The notes below the pieces were generated by a model. The model searched no databases, had not been told where the DNA came from, and saw nothing but the letters and a program-made list of their open reading frames with translations. Positions 34,626 to 43,758 of a DNA stretch of 64,000 bases are shown one piece after another. The stretch's first letter is position 1. Every line of letters starts with the position of its first letter. Source of the DNA: Haloplanus sp. HW8-1 (GTDB lineage Archaea > Halobacteriota > Halobacteria > Halobacteriales > Haloferacaceae); assembly GCF_023703795.1 (NCBI RefSeq), contig NZ_CP098518.1, positions 124,001 through 188,000 of the forward strand. Direction: 5' to 3'. Both the position numbers and the translations under genes were made by a program.

Positions 34626-36308
34626 ATGGGCTACGCAGTACGGATGCCGAAGATGGGGATGACGATGGAAGAAGGGACGGTGGTCGAGTGGCACGCCGAC
34701 GTCGACGGCGACGTCGAGGCCGAGGCCCCACTCGTCGACGTCGAGAGCGAGAAGTCGATCAACGAGGTGGTCGCGCGGGAGGACGGCACGCTCCTCGCTC
34801 GGTTCGTCGACGCCGGCGAAACCGTGGTTCCGGGCGACCCGATCGGGTACGTCGGCGCGGCCGGTGCAGACGTCCCCGAAGACGTCCGCCGCGAGGTCGA
34901 GGACACGGCCGAGGAGGGGACGGCCGACGCCGAGGCGTCGGCACCGACGCCCACCCCGAGCGCCGACGGCCCGGTGTCCGTTCACGAACTCGACTCGGAC
35001 GTCTCGCCGCGGGCCAGGGCGTACGCCACCGAGGCCGGCGTCGGCGCGAGCGACCTGGACGCCATCGCGGGCTCCGGGCCGGACGGGGCCGTCATCGAGC
35101 GGGACGTGATCGAGGCGGTCCGAACGGGGGATACCGGCGACGCGGCGAACGGGTCGCCGGCGACGACCGACGACGGACCGACGATCCGGGAAGTCCGGGA
35201 GCTGACCGGCCTGCGCCGGTCCGTCGCCGATCGGATGACTGCGTCGGCCCGCGAGGCACCGCAGGTCACGCTGAACCGTCGGGTGGACGTCGGGGCGACG
35301 CTGGATACGGTGGACCGCCTCGCCGCCGACCGGGGCGTCGAGGTGTCGATCACGGACTTCCTGCTCGCCGCGGTCGCCAGCGCCGCCGAGGAGTATCCGG
35401 CGCTGAACGCCCGCTTCGTCGACGGTGAGCACCGCATCGCCCGGGACGTGAACGTCAGCGTCGCGGTCGACGTTGAGGACGGCCTCGTCACCCCCGTCGT
35501 CGAGCGCGTCCAGGACCGACCCGTCGAGGGGATCGCACGGGAGCGGGCGTCGCTCACCGACGCGGTCCGTTCGGGGGCGTACGATGCCGACGACCTGCAG
35601 GGTGGAACGTTCACCGTCACGAACCTCGGCATGTTCGACGTCGACAGCTTCGATCCGCTGTTGAACCCGCCGCAGGTCGCGATCCTCGGCGTCGGCCGCC
35701 TTCGCACCGACGACGACAGCGCGGAACTCCCCCTCTCGCTCACGTTCGACCACCGCGTGGCCGACGGCGCGGACGCCGCTCGGTTCCTCTCCGCGATCGC
35801 GGACGCGCTTGCCCGGCCGCTCGACCTGATCGGCGGTCCCGGCGACGCCGAGTCCGCGACGGCCGCCTCACCCGACGAGGGGGAGGCACCCGCTCCGCCG
35901 GAGGGCACGGTCCGTGCCCGCTCGACCGAGGGACTGGCGGCCACCGTCCGCGCCCGCGAGTTCGAGTGGCAGGTGGACGAACCCGAGGAGCGGGGAGGGA
36001 CCGACAGCGCCGCGACGCCGGTCGAGCAGTTCCTCGGCAGCCTCTCGTCGTGTCTGGCCCTGACGACGCGGCTGATGGCCGAGCGACGCGAGGTCCCCCT
36101 CGACGACATCACCGTCGACGTGACGCCCGAACCCTCGATCCACGAGATCGACGCGCTCGACGTGCGGGTCGCGGTGCGTTCGGCGGCGGCGCCGGCGGAC
36201 GTCGAACGGGTCGTCACGGTCGCGGAGCGTGCCTGTCCGGTCAACGGGATCGTCTCCGACGACGTCGCCCGATCGATCGAGGTCTCCGTCTCGGAGCCGT
36301 CCGGGTAG
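34626..36308 (+). CDS. Dihydrolipoamide acyltransferase (E2) fused to a C-terminal OsmC domain
   Basis: A 560-residue fusion. Residues 1-78 are a lipoyl domain with the modified lysine in VESEKSI (Lys43). Residues about 127-162 are an E1/E3-binding domain (SPRARAYATEAGV). Residues about 186-400 are the catalytic domain with TFDHRVADGADAARF (His376). After a linker, residues about 428-558 match OsmC/Ohr: SLSSCLALTTRLMAE (Cys476) and AERACPVNGIV (Cys537), the two redox cysteines. OsmC enzymes reduce organic hydroperoxides using lipoylated proteins. Fusing one to a lipoyl-bearing E2 suggests direct use of the complex's dihydrolipoamide. Confidence 0.92.
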   Translation: MGYAVRMPKMGMTMEEGTVVEWHADVDGDVEAEAPLVDVESEKSINEVVAREDGTLLARFVDAGETVVPGDPIGYVGAAGADVPEDVRREVEDTAEEGTADAEASAPTPTPSADGPVSVHELDSDVSPRARAYATEAGVGASDLDAIAGSGPDGAVIERDVIEAVRTGDTGDAANGSPATTDDGPTIREVRELTGLRRSVADRMTASAREAPQVTLNRRVDVGATLDTVDRLAADRGVEVSITDFLLAAVASAAEEYPALNARFVDGEHRIARDVNVSVAVDVEDGLVTPVVERVQDRPVEGIARERASLTDAVRSGAYDADDLQGGTFTVTNLGMFDVDSFDPLLNPPQVAILGVGRLRTDDDSAELPLSLTFDHRVADGADAARFLSAIADALARPLDLIGGPGDAESATAASPDEGEAPAPPEGTVRARSTEGLAATVRAREFEWQVDEPEERGGTDSAATPVEQFLGSLSSCLALTTRLMAERREVPLDDITVDVTPEPSIHEIDALDVRVAVRSAAAPADVERVVTVAERACPVNGIVSDDVARSIEVSVSEPSG

Positions 36309-36396
36309 GCGACGCCCGACCCCGCGTGGCCGACGCAGTCCCGGGATCGGCCGATGGACGGGGTGAAGTTATACCGTCCCCGCCGCAAGGGAGGGT

Positions 36397-37308
36397 ATGC
36401 TATCCGATAGCGTGCTGATCCTCACGGGTGCGGGGCGAGGCATCGGTCGGGCGGTCGCAATCGAACTGGCGGGGGAGGGAGCGACGGTCGTCGTCAACGA
36501 CCTCGGGACGTCGGTCGACGGCGAGGGAACGGCGGCGGATCCGGCGACGGAGACCGCGGCGGCGATCGAGGAGGCGGGCGGGACGGCTACGGCCCACGTC
36601 GGCGACGTGACCGATCCGACGTACACGGAGTCGCTTCTCGCGGACACGGTGGACGCCCACGGCCGCATCGACGGCGTCGCCAACTTCGCGGGCATCGTCG
36701 ATCCGGCGCCGATCCACGAGATGTCCGTCGACCAGTGGGAGCGGGTCCTCGACGTCCACCTGCGGGGGCACTTCTGCCTGCTCAAGAGTGCTGCACGGCA
36801 GTGGATCGACACCGAAACCGACCGCCAGCGGTCGTTCCTCTGTGTCTCCAGCCAGTCTTCTCTCGGTCACTCCGCGATGGCGAACTACGCCGCCGCGAAG
36901 GCCGGCATCCTCGGTCTGATGCGCACCGCTGCGAACGAACTGGTCGAACACGGCGTTCGGGTGAACGCGCTCTTTCCGAGTGCGACGACGCGGATCTCCG
37001 ACGCGTTGACCGACGACGCCTACCGGGACCCCGTCCCGCCCGAACGGGTCGCACCGATGGTGGCGTACCTGTTGAGCGACGCCGCGGCCGACGTCACCGG
37101 GTGTACGCTCCGGGCCGGCGGCGAGGAGATCGGATTCGTCAGCGACCCGGAGATGTCCCGTCTCGCCTACCGCGAGGGCGGGTGGACGACGGCGACCGTC
37201 GCCGAGCAGTTCCCCGATTCGATCACCGCCGGGATCGACCTCGATCGGTCAGCGACGCTCGTGAGCGAGCGGTACGGCCTCGACGCCGACGGGATGGGGA
37301 GCACGTAG
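36397..37308 (+). CDS. SDR oxidoreductase (MFE-2 / 3-hydroxyacyl dehydrogenase-like)
   Basis: A 303-residue SDR with LTGAGRGIGRAVAIEL and VVNDLGTSVDGEG, the latter typical of multifunctional-enzyme-2 dehydrogenases. NFAGIVDPAP and the catalytic SSQSSLGHSAMANYAAAKAG segment (Ser, Tyr-x3-Lys) follow. About 50 residues extend past the usual SDR end. The substrate is unknown. It lies 88 bp after the E2-OsmC gene in the same direction and may belong to the same transcription unit. Confidence 0.88.
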   Translation: MLSDSVLILTGAGRGIGRAVAIELAGEGATVVVNDLGTSVDGEGTAADPATETAAAIEEAGGTATAHVGDVTDPTYTESLLADTVDAHGRIDGVANFAGIVDPAPIHEMSVDQWERVLDVHLRGHFCLLKSAARQWIDTETDRQRSFLCVSSQSSLGHSAMANYAAAKAGILGLMRTAANELVEHGVRVNALFPSATTRISDALTDDAYRDPVPPERVAPMVAYLLSDAAADVTGCTLRAGGEEIGFVSDPEMSRLAYREGGWTTATVAEQFPDSITAGIDLDRSATLVSERYGLDADGMGST

Positions 37309-37383
37309 CGATCGGGTCGTCGACCGACGGGCGCGGCCCCTGCGCCCCCGCATCTTTATATCCTCCCCGCCGTCCCTGCGCAC

Positions 37384-38169
37384 ATGGCGAACGTCACGTA
37401 CGACTTCGACGACGAGACGGTGATCGTGACCGGCGGGAGCTCCGGCATCGGCCGGGCCATCGCCGTGGCCTTCGGCCGGGCGGGGGCGACGGTGATCAAC
37501 GCGGACCTGCGAGCGGGACACCACGGCGACGAAGAGATGGTTCCGACCCACGAGGTCGTCGACGCCGAGGGCGGCCGCGCCACGTTCGTGGAGACGGACG
37601 TCTCCGACCGCGAGGCGATCGAGTCGGTCGTCGAGGCCGCACGCGAGTTCGGCGGCGTGGACGTGATGGTCAACAACGCCGGCGCGCACGTCTACGGCTC
37701 CGTCCTCGACGTCACGGACGAGGAGTACGACCTGATGGAGTCGGTCAACGTCGGCGGCGTGCTGTTCGGCTGTCAGGCGGCCGCGAGCGACATGCTCGAC
37801 CGCGGCGTCGAGGGATCGATCGTCAACACCGCCTCGATCCGGACCGACACGGCGCTGGCCGATCAGGTCCTCTACAACCTGACGAAAGGTGCGGTGAAGA
37901 TGATCACCCGAACCGCCGCGGTCGAACTCGCCGATCGGGGCATCCGCGTCAACGGCATCTCGCCCGGACGGACGGTGACTCCGCTGGCCGAGGGATCACG
38001 GAAGGCCGAGGAGTGGTCCGAGGGGGACGACCTCGCCAAGCCGATCCCGATCGGGCGCCCGGCGACGCCCGACGAAATCGCGCCGGGCGCGCTGTTTCTG
38101 GCCAGCGACGCGGCCAGTTACGTCACCGGCGAACTCCTGACGATCGACGGCGCCTGGTCGGTCTACTGA
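37384..38169 (+). CDS. SDR-family dehydrogenase
   Basis: A 261-residue SDR with VTGGSSGIGRAIAVAFG, MVNNAGAHVYG, TASIRTD and YNLTKGA for the catalytic Ser, Tyr and Lys. The end YVTGELLTIDGAWSVY is typical. A TCTTTATATC box is centred about 26 bp before the ATG, so the gene can be transcribed on its own. It may reduce or oxidise a diketone or diol such as acetoin/butanediol, which would fit an acetoin-type dehydrogenase locus, but that is inference. Confidence 0.92.
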   Translation: MANVTYDFDDETVIVTGGSSGIGRAIAVAFGRAGATVINADLRAGHHGDEEMVPTHEVVDAEGGRATFVETDVSDREAIESVVEAAREFGGVDVMVNNAGAHVYGSVLDVTDEEYDLMESVNVGGVLFGCQAAASDMLDRGVEGSIVNTASIRTDTALADQVLYNLTKGAVKMITRTAAVELADRGIRVNGISPGRTVTPLAEGSRKAEEWSEGDDLAKPIPIGRPATPDEIAPGALFLASDAASYVTGELLTIDGAWSVY

Positions 38170-38173
38170 CCGC

Positions 38174-39235
38174 TCAGGGGATGATCAGCGTCTTCAGCGA
38201 CTCCTGTTCGTCGGCACACTCCGTCTCCCCTTCGAACACCGACGGGAGTTCGTCGAGCGAGTAGCGCGCCGAGTTGTCGAGGATCGTCTGGACGTCGAAG
38301 ACGTCGCGTTCGACCGCGCGGTAGGCCTCCCGGGCGTACTCCACCGCCTGCAGTTCGGTGTAGTGCATCGCGTTGAGGTTCTGGACCTCCAGTCCGTCCT
38401 CGTGGAAGCGGTGGAAACAGAACTCCTCGATCGGCTCGTAGTTGTCGCCGTACAGGGCGAGGACGCCGTTGTGGGCCACCATGCCGAGCGCCTGCTTGAT
38501 CCCGATGCCCGTGCCGCCGACGGCCTCGACGGCCACGTCGACGCCCTCGTCGTCGGTCAGTTCGTCCACCCGTTCGACGGGGTCTTCCTCGCTCGCGTCG
38601 ATGGTCACGTCGGCGCCCATCTCCTCGGCGATGGACAGTTTCTCGTCGACGACGTCGACGGCGATGACCTGGGACGCGCCCGACTCGATCGCTCCCTGCA
38701 GCATGATGTTCCCCGCGAAGCCGACGCCGTTGACCGCCACGGTGTCGCCGAGTTTGACGTCCATGCGCCGGGCGGCCCAGGCCGCACACGCCAGCGCCTC
38801 GTACAGACAGCCGACTTCGAAGTCGACGCCGTCGGGAATCGGCTGGACGTTCGAGACGTCGGTCACCCAGGAGTCGGTGTAGGTCGGATAGTAGAGGCTG
38901 CCGACCCGGTCGCCGACCGACACCGCGCCACCGCCCAGATACTCGTCGACCGCGGAGCCGACGGCCTCGATGGTCCCCCCGCCCTCGTGGCCGAGTGGCC
39001 CCATCGGGTAGGAGTGGCGACGCCCCTCGCCGCCGTGGTACTCCCCGCCCTCGGTGGGTCGCCCGCGCGCCTCGTCCTCCTCGCGCACGGTGATCCCCCG
39101 GTAAAAGTACCGTTCGGACCCACACACCGACGCCTGCTGTGTGTCGATCAGTACGTCGTTGGGGCCGAGTTCGGGCAGTTCGACCGTCTCCATGGTGATC
39201 TCTCCGACGTCGAGATACGCAACTCTCGTCTCCAT
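38174..39235 (-). CDS. Medium-chain dehydrogenase (butanediol/threonine-dehydrogenase-like)
   Basis: A 353-residue MDR protein. QASVCGSERYF and PLGHEGGGTIEAVG provide the catalytic zinc ligands, but the four-cysteine structural zinc loop is missing. VNGVGFAGNIMLQGA is the nucleotide-binding motif. The frame extends to 39304 into the neighbouring insertion sequence; ATG 39235 follows a T-rich box and begins the conserved fold. It is convergent with the SDR at 37384, 4 bp away. The IS end lies 47 bp upstream. Confidence 0.88.
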   Translation of the reverse strand: METRVAYLDVGEITMETVELPELGPNDVLIDTQQASVCGSERYFYRGITVREEDEARGRPTEGGEYHGGEGRRHSYPMGPLGHEGGGTIEAVGSAVDEYLGGGAVSVGDRVGSLYYPTYTDSWVTDVSNVQPIPDGVDFEVGCLYEALACAAWAARRMDVKLGDTVAVNGVGFAGNIMLQGAIESGASQVIAVDVVDEKLSIAEEMGADVTIDASEEDPVERVDELTDDEGVDVAVEAVGGTGIGIKQALGMVAHNGVLALYGDNYEPIEEFCFHRFHEDGLEVQNLNAMHYTELQAVEYAREAYRAVERDVFDVQTILDNSARYSLDELPSVFEGETECADEQESLKTLIIP

Positions 39236-39282
39236 GGCCGTGGCACGCGGGTCCGATAGAAAAAACCTCGCCTGACGCGGGG

Positions 39283-39978
39283 GGCGGTGTTTAGTTTGGG
39301 GCATTGTGCCAGCGAGCGAAACTCTGCAACCAGTTTTCAGCGGTCTCCGGTTCGACGTGGCTGAAACAGTTTGAAAACGAAGAGGTTCGTCGTTTTACTT
39401 CTCTAAATATACGTTCAATGGCATTCCGATTTCCGTGACGTTCTGTCTGAAATCGGAGCCCTGATCGGCGGAGTGCTGTTTGGAGATGTTTGGCACCATC
39501 GACGAGGAACATGGCGGATTCGACATCGTGTTTCTCCCGTAGTTCGTTGAGAAAGAATCAGTGAGAGCGGTTGTAGTGGTCGAAAACAGCCGTAGATACA
39601 GTAATTCGTTCGTCTGTGGATCCGCGGCGGCGTACAGCCAGAACGGCTGGTCGTTGATGCGAATCACGGTTTCGTCAACCGCAACCTGATTCGGAGCCTT
39701 CCCGCTGAGCGGCTGTAGATCGGCTTTCTGTACCCAATCGTGAACCGCTTTTCGAGAACGTTCGACACCCAAACTATAAAGAGCAGAGACAGTACTCGAA
39801 AGTGATAATCCAGCCAGATGCATCTGAATACCGAGCTTCATCGCCGGCACGGGTGTCCGCTCTCGCTCCACAAAATCCAAATCAATCCAGTCGCTATGTC
39901 CGCTGAGGCGGGCGATTTCTGGCATAGAGTACCAAGAAATTCTCCCGCCTCGCTTTTCACGCTTAACTAAACACCGCC
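39283..39978 (-). mobile_element. IS6-family insertion sequence, broken copy 1
   Basis: A 696-bp element bounded by perfect 14-bp inverted repeats, GGCGGTGTTTAGTT at 39283-39296 and its complement at 39965-39978. It contains one frameshifted IS6-type transposase on the minus strand. The 8 bp on each side do not match, so no target duplication remains. It belongs to a different sub-group from the two copies at 40879 and 47799. Confidence 0.88.
39291..39925 (-). pseudogene. IS6-family transposase, frameshifted
   Basis: The N-terminal part (frame starting 39925) reads to DETVIRINDQPFWLYAAADP with the first catalytic Asp. Near 39545 it shifts frame: the expected FLNELREKHDVE is found only in the next frame, which continues MFLVDGAKHLQ (second Asp) and ERIFREVKRRT (Glu) to 39291. 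One C appears to be missing in a TTTC-CTC context, so the protein cannot be made intact. Confidence 0.88.
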
Positions 39979-40025
39979 CGACGACCGTCGATAACCGTTA
40001 TGCGCGTCCAGCCCCGTCATTCGTT

Positions 40026-40820
40026 ATGGCAGGAGACCGGGCACGGCAGAACCTGAAGACGCTCGAGACGGCCTACGAGGTGCTCGATTTCGTTCGGGCC
40101 AGCGACGACGTGACTTTCTCGGACGTCAGGGCCGAGTTCGACCTCGCCAAGAGCACGGCACACGGGTATCTGGCGACTCTTGAGGACCTGGGATTGATCA
40201 CCAAACGCGACACGAGATACAGGCTGGGGATCGAATTCCTGAACTTCGCCAAGGAGGCTAGGAATCGAGAGGAGGAGTTCCGATTCGTCGAACCGAAGGT
40301 CAACGAACTGGTCGCGGAACTGGGGGAGGGTGCGGACTTCATGGTCTTCGAGAACGACCAGCTCGTCACCCTGTACCACAACGTGCCGAACGACCGCGAC
40401 CCGAACTTCCAGGACGGGAAGCTCTTCGACGTACACAACTCGGCCGGTGGCAAAGCCGTCCTGGCCGAACTACCGGACGACGAAATCAACGCGTTGCTCG
40501 ACGAGCGGGGTCTCCATCGCGTGACGGAGAACACCATCACGGACCGGGATGAACTGTTCGAGGGAATCGAACGCATCCGCGACAGGGGATACGCGGTGTG
40601 CGACGAAGAGTACATGAACGGCGTTCGGTCGGTGGGTGCCGTCGTTGAGTACCCTGACGGGAGCATCTTCGGTGCACTCGGGGTCGGCGGCCCCACGTAC
40701 CGACTGACCGACGAGCGGTTGTCGGACGAGATTCCGACGACGTTACTGCGAGTCGCCGACGAACTAGAGCGAGAACTAGAGGAACACTCTCGAAATAGCA
40801 CTCCTCCGACCCAGATATAA
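40026..40820 (+). CDS. IclR-family transcription regulator
   Basis: A 264-residue regulator with the winged helix VTFSDVRAEFDLAKSTAHGYLATL (about 30-53) and an effector domain containing LFDVHNSAGGKAVLAELP and GVRSVGAVVEYPDGSIFGAL. It sits alone between two IS6 copies. The nearest operon is the E2-E1-E3 locus at 42283-47308, which it may control. The effector is probably a small acid, as usual for the family. Confidence 0.93.
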   Translation: MAGDRARQNLKTLETAYEVLDFVRASDDVTFSDVRAEFDLAKSTAHGYLATLEDLGLITKRDTRYRLGIEFLNFAKEARNREEEFRFVEPKVNELVAELGEGADFMVFENDQLVTLYHNVPNDRDPNFQDGKLFDVHNSAGGKAVLAELPDDEINALLDERGLHRVTENTITDRDELFEGIERIRDRGYAVCDEEYMNGVRSVGAVVEYPDGSIFGALGVGGPTYRLTDERLSDEIPTTLLRVADELERELEEHSRNSTPPTQI

Positions 40821-40878
40821 TCATTCACGTCGACAACGGACGAACATTCCGACATCTTATCTATAGAATTCTACCTAA

Positions 40879-41569
40879 GGTCGTGTTCAGATGAGCTGAT
40901 TCCATGCGAAGGCAAACGCTTGTAACCAATTTTCAGCGGTGCTCGGTTCGACATGGCTGAACATATTTGAAAACTGGTTAGTTCGTCGTTTTACTTTACG
41001 AAAGACATGTTCGACGGCATTCCGATTCCCATGTGTAATATGCTGGAATCGGAGTCCGTGACGGTGGCAAGCCGCCTGCAGCCACGGTGCACCGTCGACG
41101 AGAAAGACTGCGTCGCCAACCTGATGTTTCTCACGTAATTCCGAGAGAAACATCGAGGTGATTGCGGTGTTTCTCGTCGGATAGAGCCGAACATGGAGCA
41201 GGCGGTTGGTATCGGGATCGACAGCAGCGTACAGCCAATATCGTTCATCATTCGGTTGAATCATGGTTTCGTCGACCGCAACGTGATTCGGATCAGCACC
41301 GTCTGTCGGCTGTAAATCGGCCTTCTGTACCCATCGATGCACGATGCTTCGGTGACGGCCGACACCCAACATTTCAAGAATAGATATTGTATCCAAAAGT
41401 GATACTCATGCCAAATGGAGTCGGATCCCGAGCTTCATCACTGGCTCGGGTGTCGCCTCTCGCTCCAGAGATTCTAACTCGATACAACCGCTATCGCTGC
41501 TGAGGCGATCGAACGAGAGCATAAGCCACTCAAGTCTTCGACCGTCTCGTTCCTTATCGCAACGCTACC
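40879..41569 (-). mobile_element. IS6-family insertion sequence, broken copy 2
   Basis: A 691-bp element with degraded ends, GGTCGTGTTCAGATGAGC at 40879 and, on the minus strand, GGTAGCGTTGCGATAAGG at 41569. It is related to the intact copy at 47799 but in opposite orientation. No target duplication is visible. The transposase gene is disrupted. Confidence 0.82.
40887..41522 (-). pseudogene. IS6-family transposase with nonsense codon and N-terminal frameshift
   Basis: Compared with the intact copy at 47817, the frame carries a TGA after MKLGIRLHLA, where the intact gene reads MKLGIRLRLVV. The first residues also lie in a different frame. Downstream, DETMIQPND, FLVDGAPWLQ and EHVFRKVKRRT keep the DDE residues, and the end AWNQLI matches copy 3. 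Confidence 0.85.
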
Positions 41570-41612
41570 CTGGAGGGGCGGAGGGCACACCAGAACGTGC
41601 CTCCGAGCACCA

Positions 41613-41708
41613 ATGTCAGAGGAACGTACCCTCACGGCCTGTGAACGGCTTCGCATTAACCTCCGCGAAGCCCGCCGCAGGACCGACTCGCCAATCGTGG
41701 AAGCATAG
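41613..41708 (+). pseudogene. Possible relic of a small haloarchaeal gene
   Basis: ATG 41613 opens MSEERTLTACERLRINLREA, ends at TAG 41706, and the reading continues in frame as LDAALDAWNDLPPGS before decaying. The composition is haloarchaeal, but I recognise no family. It may be the broken 5' end of a gene truncated by the neighbouring IS element. Confidence 0.3.
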
Positions 41709-42282
41709 TTAGACGCTGCGCTGGACGCCTGGAACGACCTGCCGCCCGGTTCGCATCGTGGGGAGCGGAGGCGGTCACCGGAACGGTCCGGGCGGCATGG
41801 GGAGTTGGCGCGTCGGCGCCGTCCGTGAACCCGGCGTCCCCTCGACGCCCCGGACCCCGTCGTGTTCGCGGACATCGGGAGCTCCGCGTCTTCGCAGTTC
41901 GACCGATCGCGGTCCACCCGTCGCATCGGCGCTGACGGTGCGCGGGGATGCGACTCCACCGTGGAGCGAGGACTCGTACATTCATTCCGACGATACATAC
42001 ACGGATACTGCCGTTCTGCCAATCCCCCCCGAGACTGTCTAATTATACTCCCGATTTAGGTTCCACTTTCACTAATGCGATGTCCTGTTTGCCGAATTCG
42101 AAATCGTAATCTGGAGATATTGATATCGAAAGAGGATTTTACGCGTAGATCGAGTGGCCCGGCGGTTCGGAGCGCGTTGCCGAGAGACTGCCGGGACCCG
42201 GCGGTGACGACCGGACGGCACGGCGTCGGTCGGGACGGAGCGGCCGGGCCGGTGGAAGCGTCGTCTCGCGCCCGAGCGACGA
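41709..42282. other. Gene-free region
   Basis: This stretch between the IS relic and lpdA contains only short unsupported frames. An AT-rich patch at 42030-42140 may hold a terminator or promoter, but I see nothing definite. Confidence 0.45.
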
Positions 42283-43686
42283 CTACGGGACGTGAATCGC
42301 CTCGTCGATCGCGTCCTCGCAGGCCTCCAGCACGGCTTCCGAGAGGGTCGGGTGAGCGTGAATCGTACCGCCGACATCCCGGGCGGTGAGACGGGCGTCG
42401 AGTGCGACCGCGAGTTCGCCGACGAGTTCGGAGGCGTGTCGGCCGACGACCTGTGCGCCGAGAACGGCCTCCGACTGCTCGTCGACGACGACGCGGACGA
42501 AGCCGTCGGGTTGACCCGCAGAAAGCGCACGTCCGTTGTTGCTGAACGCCATCCGTCCCACGACCGGGTCGTGGCCTGACTGGCGAGCCTCCGCCTCCGA
42601 CAGTCCGACGGTCGCGACTTCGGGGTCGGTGAAGACGACCGCCGGAACGTGACGGTCGCTCATCGATACCTCCCTGCCAGCGATGGTCTCGGCGGCGACG
42701 ACGCCCTCAGCGCTGGCCTTGTGTGCGAGCATCGGTTCGCCTGCCACGTCGCCCACCGCGAACACGTGTTCGCGGGAGGTCCGGCACTGCTCGTCGACGT
42801 CGACGAACCCGCGTTCGGTCAGTTCGATCCCCATCGCGTCGACGTCGACCGTGTCCGTCACCGGTCGGCGACCGACGGCGACCGCGACCCGGTCCGCCTC
42901 GCGACGGGTCTCGGCACCGTCCTCCGACTCCGTCGTGACCTGAACGCCGCCGGCCGTCGGGGTGCAGGCTGTCGCGCGTTCGCCGAAAGCGAACTCGACG
43001 CCGAGCGACTCGAGGTGGTCGCGGATCGTTCGCCGCAGTACGCCGTCCCAACCGGGGAGCACGCCGCCCTCGAGTTCGACGACGGTCACTCTCGTCCCGA
43101 GCTTCGAGAACAGCGTCGCCAGTTCGAGACCGATGTAGCCCGCACCGACGACGAGCAGACGCCCGGGGATGTCGGACAGTGAGAAGACGTCGCGGGACGT
43201 GAGCACGGCGTCGTCGTCGAACGGGAACGCGCCGGGTTCGACGGGACGACTCCCGGTCGCGATGACGGCGCGTTCGAAAGCGAGCGTCCGCTCCGTCCCG
43301 TCGGGGGCCGCGACGACGGCCTCGTGGTCGGCGACGAAGCGGGCACGGCCCGTTACGAGTTCGACACCGACGTCGCGACACAGGTGAGCGACGCCGTCAG
43401 TGAGCGTGGACACGACCCCCGACTGCCACTCCAGAAGTTCGTCCCAGTCGACGTAGGGGTCGGCATAAATACCCATCGACTCGCGGTGGCCCGCGTCGTG
43501 GACTGTCTCGGCGGCCGAGAGCAGCGCCTTCGAGGGGATACACCCGTAGTTCAGACAGGTCCCACCGAGAGCGTCGGCGTCGACGAGCGTCACGTCGAGT
43601 CCGAGTTGTCCGGCGCGAACGGCGGCCACGTAGCCGCCCGGTCCTGCACCCACGACTAGTACCTCCGTCTCGGATGATGCGGACAT
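42283..43686 (-). CDS. lpdA: Dihydrolipoyl dehydrogenase (E3)
   Basis: A 467-residue flavoprotein. VLVVGAGPGGYVAAVRAGQ binds FAD, GGTCLNYGCIPSK holds the redox disulfide, VVGAGYIGLELATLFSKLG binds NAD, and GTIHAHPTLSEAV carries the catalytic histidine. It reoxidises dihydrolipoamide on E2. It is the last gene of the locus-2 operon, after E1beta, and is the only E3 in the window, so it may also serve the E2-OsmC complex of locus 1. Confidence 0.95.
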   Translation of the reverse strand: MSASSETEVLVVGAGPGGYVAAVRAGQLGLDVTLVDADALGGTCLNYGCIPSKALLSAAETVHDAGHRESMGIYADPYVDWDELLEWQSGVVSTLTDGVAHLCRDVGVELVTGRARFVADHEAVVAAPDGTERTLAFERAVIATGSRPVEPGAFPFDDDAVLTSRDVFSLSDIPGRLLVVGAGYIGLELATLFSKLGTRVTVVELEGGVLPGWDGVLRRTIRDHLESLGVEFAFGERATACTPTAGGVQVTTESEDGAETRREADRVAVAVGRRPVTDTVDVDAMGIELTERGFVDVDEQCRTSREHVFAVGDVAGEPMLAHKASAEGVVAAETIAGREVSMSDRHVPAVVFTDPEVATVGLSEAEARQSGHDPVVGRMAFSNNGRALSAGQPDGFVRVVVDEQSEAVLGAQVVGRHASELVGELAVALDARLTARDVGGTIHAHPTLSEAVLEACEDAIDEAIHVP

Positions 43687-43758
43687 ACTCGTTTGCGGGT
43701 TCCGTTCCGGACGGCATATGAGTTGTGGTTCGACGGGCCGGGAAATCGGGGCGGGCGG

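Noticed and set aside
39275-39986. Target-site duplication around IS copy 1
   Set aside because: The 8 bp on each side (ACGCGGGG and CGACGACC) do not match, so no duplication can be claimed.
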